Assembly (NCBI GenBank): GCA_905214345.1
Contig: CAJMLV010000054.1
Location: 1 to 15,673 of the forward strand
Reading direction: 5' to 3'
From: an uncultured bacterium
GTDB taxonomy: Bacteria; Bacillota; Clostridia; Oscillospirales; Ruminococcaceae
Length of the DNA stretch: 15,673 nt
The notes beneath the pieces were generated by a model. It searched no databases. It was not told where the DNA came from and was given only the letters and a program-made list of their open reading frames with translations. Shown one piece after another: positions 14,424 through 15,673 of this stretch (positions are counted from its first letter, which is position 1; each line of letters starts with the position of its first letter). The translations under genes and the position numbers were made by a program.

Positions 14424-15560
14424 GTGAAAACAGCAAGTGGACAGACTCTGTCCCCGGCCCAGCGGGTCAGGAACTTTATCAAGGGGGAAGTGGTGCTCAC
14501 CGTTGCGGTGGTGCTGGCGCTGCTTTCGGCCATTGCGGTGCTCCCGGATGCGGAATATGCGGGCTATATCGACTGGGACACCCTGGCCCTGCTCTTCAGC
14601 CTGATGGCGGTGACCAAGGGCCTGCAGATGCTGGGGCTGTTCGACGCCCTGGGCGCGGCCCTGCTGCGCCGCACCGCCACCACGCGGCGGATGGTGCTGG
14701 CGCTGGTGGCTCTCCCCTTCTTTTTCAGCATGCTCATCACCAACGACGTTTCCCTCATTACCTTTGTGCCCTTCGCCCTGACGGTGCTGCGCATGGCCGG
14801 GCAGGACCGGCTGGTGATCCCCACCGTGGTGCTGCAGACCGCCGCCGCCAACCTGGGCAGCATGCTCACCCCCATGGGCAACCCCCAGAACCTGTATCTG
14901 TACAACCGGTCGGGGATGGGGTTCGGGGAATTCTGCGCTCTGATGCTGCCCTATGTGGCCCTGTCCGGGGTGTGCATCGCAGTGCTGTGTGTGTTGCCCC
15001 GCAGCGCGGCGGTCCACACCGACCTGCCCCGTATCCAGCTGAGCGACAAGCGCCGGATGGCCCTGTTCGCCCTGGGCGGCCTGCTCTGCCTGGGCTGCAT
15101 CGCCAAGCTTCTGCCGCCCCTGGGTGTGGCGGCGCTGACGGCGGTGGTGCTGGTGCTGTTTGACCGTCCCCTGCTGGCGAAGATCGACTATTCCCTGCTG
15201 GGCACCTTCATCGCTTTCTTTGTATTCATCGGCAACATGGGCCGTATCGAGAGCTTCCAGAATTTCCTGTCCGGGATTCTGGCCGGGCACGAGGTGGCGG
15301 TGGCCGTGCTGGCCAGCCAGGTCATCAGCAACGTGCCCGCGGCGCTGCTCCTTTCGGGATACAGCAGCGCCTGGCCCCAGCTCATTGTAGGCTGCAACCT
15401 GGGCGGGCTAGGCACCCTCATCGCCTCCATGGCCAGCCTGATCTCCTACAAGCTGGTGGCCAAACAGTACCCGGACAAACGCCCCCGGTATTTCTTCTGG
15501 TTTACCGTCTGCAATGTGGGGCTGCTGGTGTTGCTGCTGGCAGTTAGCCTGTTTGTGTGA
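14424..15560 (+). CDS. SLC13/ArsB-NhaD-like anion permease
   Basis: About 378 residues and 9-11 hydrophobic segments, a member of the ion transporter superfamily. Two re-entrant-loop motifs are visible: LITNDVSL (104-111) and LTPMGNPQNLYLY (148-160), the latter diagnostic of ArsB/NhaD/CitT-like permeases. A second ISNVPAA loop lies near the C-terminus in the inverted repeat half. The substrate (dicarboxylate, arsenite, sodium/proton or other) is not decidable, and no arsR or arsC is adjacent. Start: GGAG at 14409-14412 serves TTG 14421 or GTG 14424; I use GTG. The ATG at 14382 lacks a ribosome-binding site and would lie too close to the transcription start. Shorter than typical 420-430-residue members. 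Confidence 0.88.
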   Translation: MKTASGQTLSPAQRVRNFIKGEVVLTVAVVLALLSAIAVLPDAEYAGYIDWDTLALLFSLMAVTKGLQMLGLFDALGAALLRRTATTRRMVLALVALPFFFSMLITNDVSLITFVPFALTVLRMAGQDRLVIPTVVLQTAAANLGSMLTPMGNPQNLYLYNRSGMGFGEFCALMLPYVALSGVCIAVLCVLPRSAAVHTDLPRIQLSDKRRMALFALGGLLCLGCIAKLLPPLGVAALTAVVLVLFDRPLLAKIDYSLLGTFIAFFVFIGNMGRIESFQNFLSGILAGHEVAVAVLASQVISNVPAALLLSGYSSAWPQLIVGCNLGGLGTLIASMASLISYKLVAKQYPDKRPRYFFWFTVCNVGLLVLLLAVSLFV

Positions 15561-15585
15561 TGGCACACACCTTGCTTCTTGGCAG

Positions 15586-15662
15586 ACGGCATCTTGCCGT
15601 TGAGTTGTTCCTTTTTGTCGTCAAAAAGGAACCGAAAAACCGCCACCGTTTCGATGCGGTGG
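15586..15662. repeat. Cluster of three small inverted repeats at the window end
   Basis: Three hairpins in 77 bases: ACGGCA/TGCCGT (15586-15600), a perfect 11-bp stem GTTCCTTTTTG/CAAAAAGGAAC (15607-15632), and CCACCG/CGGTGG (15643-15662). None has a classic T-tail, but the AT-rich middle one may end transcription from both sides. No gene is visible after the permease stop at 15560. Confidence 0.65.
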
Positions 15663-15673
15663 ACGCCGACCAG

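Noticed and set aside
13722..15290. 522-codon minus-strand frame opposite the CNNM gene and permease
   Set aside because: Gln/His-rich antisense translation crossing a strong plus-strand terminator; not a gene.

Overview
The window looks like the chromosome of a GC-rich gut Clostridium-class bacterium, probably Oscillospiraceae/Ruminococcaceae (Faecalibacterium, Gemmiger or Subdoligranulum-like). The basis is strong GC and G/C-ending codon bias in the core genes, clean Shine-Dalgarno sites, Firmicutes-type promoters (several with TGG extended -10 boxes) and a chromosomal arginine operon with an ArgR-type operator. The genus is inference; no marker gene is present.

Left part (1-1740): remnants of mobile DNA with lower GC. 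It holds the N-terminal part of a ParA ATPase cut by the window edge (minus, TTG start), an AT-rich 300-bp gap, the last 65 codons of a tyrosine integrase on the plus strand, and a VbhA-like antitoxin plus Fic AMP-transferase pair on the minus strand. The pair begins directly behind the terminator of a tRNA-Ser(CGA) gene.

tRNA region (1742-2275): an intact tRNA-Ser(CGA) preceded by two degenerate tRNA-Ser-like copies at a period of about 190 bp, with a conserved 29-bp spacer block. All three lie on one strand behind a near-consensus promoter. This is the least explained part of the window. A 172-residue protein of unknown function lies upstream (2319-2837).

Centre (2917-10110): the arginine operon argG-argH-argC-argJ-argB-argD, all on the minus strand. 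It starts from a strong promoter whose initial transcribed region carries a perfect 14-bp ARG box, and ends at a GC-rich terminator. ArgJ makes the acetyl cycle (N-acetyl group recycled from acetylornithine to glutamate); ArgB, ArgC and ArgD turn N-acetylglutamate into N-acetylornithine; ArgG and ArgH turn citrulline into arginine. Ornithine carbamoyltransferase (argF), carbamoyl-phosphate synthase and argR are not here and must be elsewhere. A hairpin separates argG from argH.

Right part (10231-15673): four ordinary single-gene units: an M32 metallocarboxypeptidase (minus), a family 2 glycosyltransferase (plus), a CNNM/CBS/CorC-type membrane protein (plus), and an SLC13/ArsB-NhaD-like permease (plus). 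The three plus-strand genes each have a recognisable promoter; the first two also have good terminators. The window ends in a cluster of three small hairpins. No CRISPR array, rRNA, insertion sequence or complete prophage was seen.
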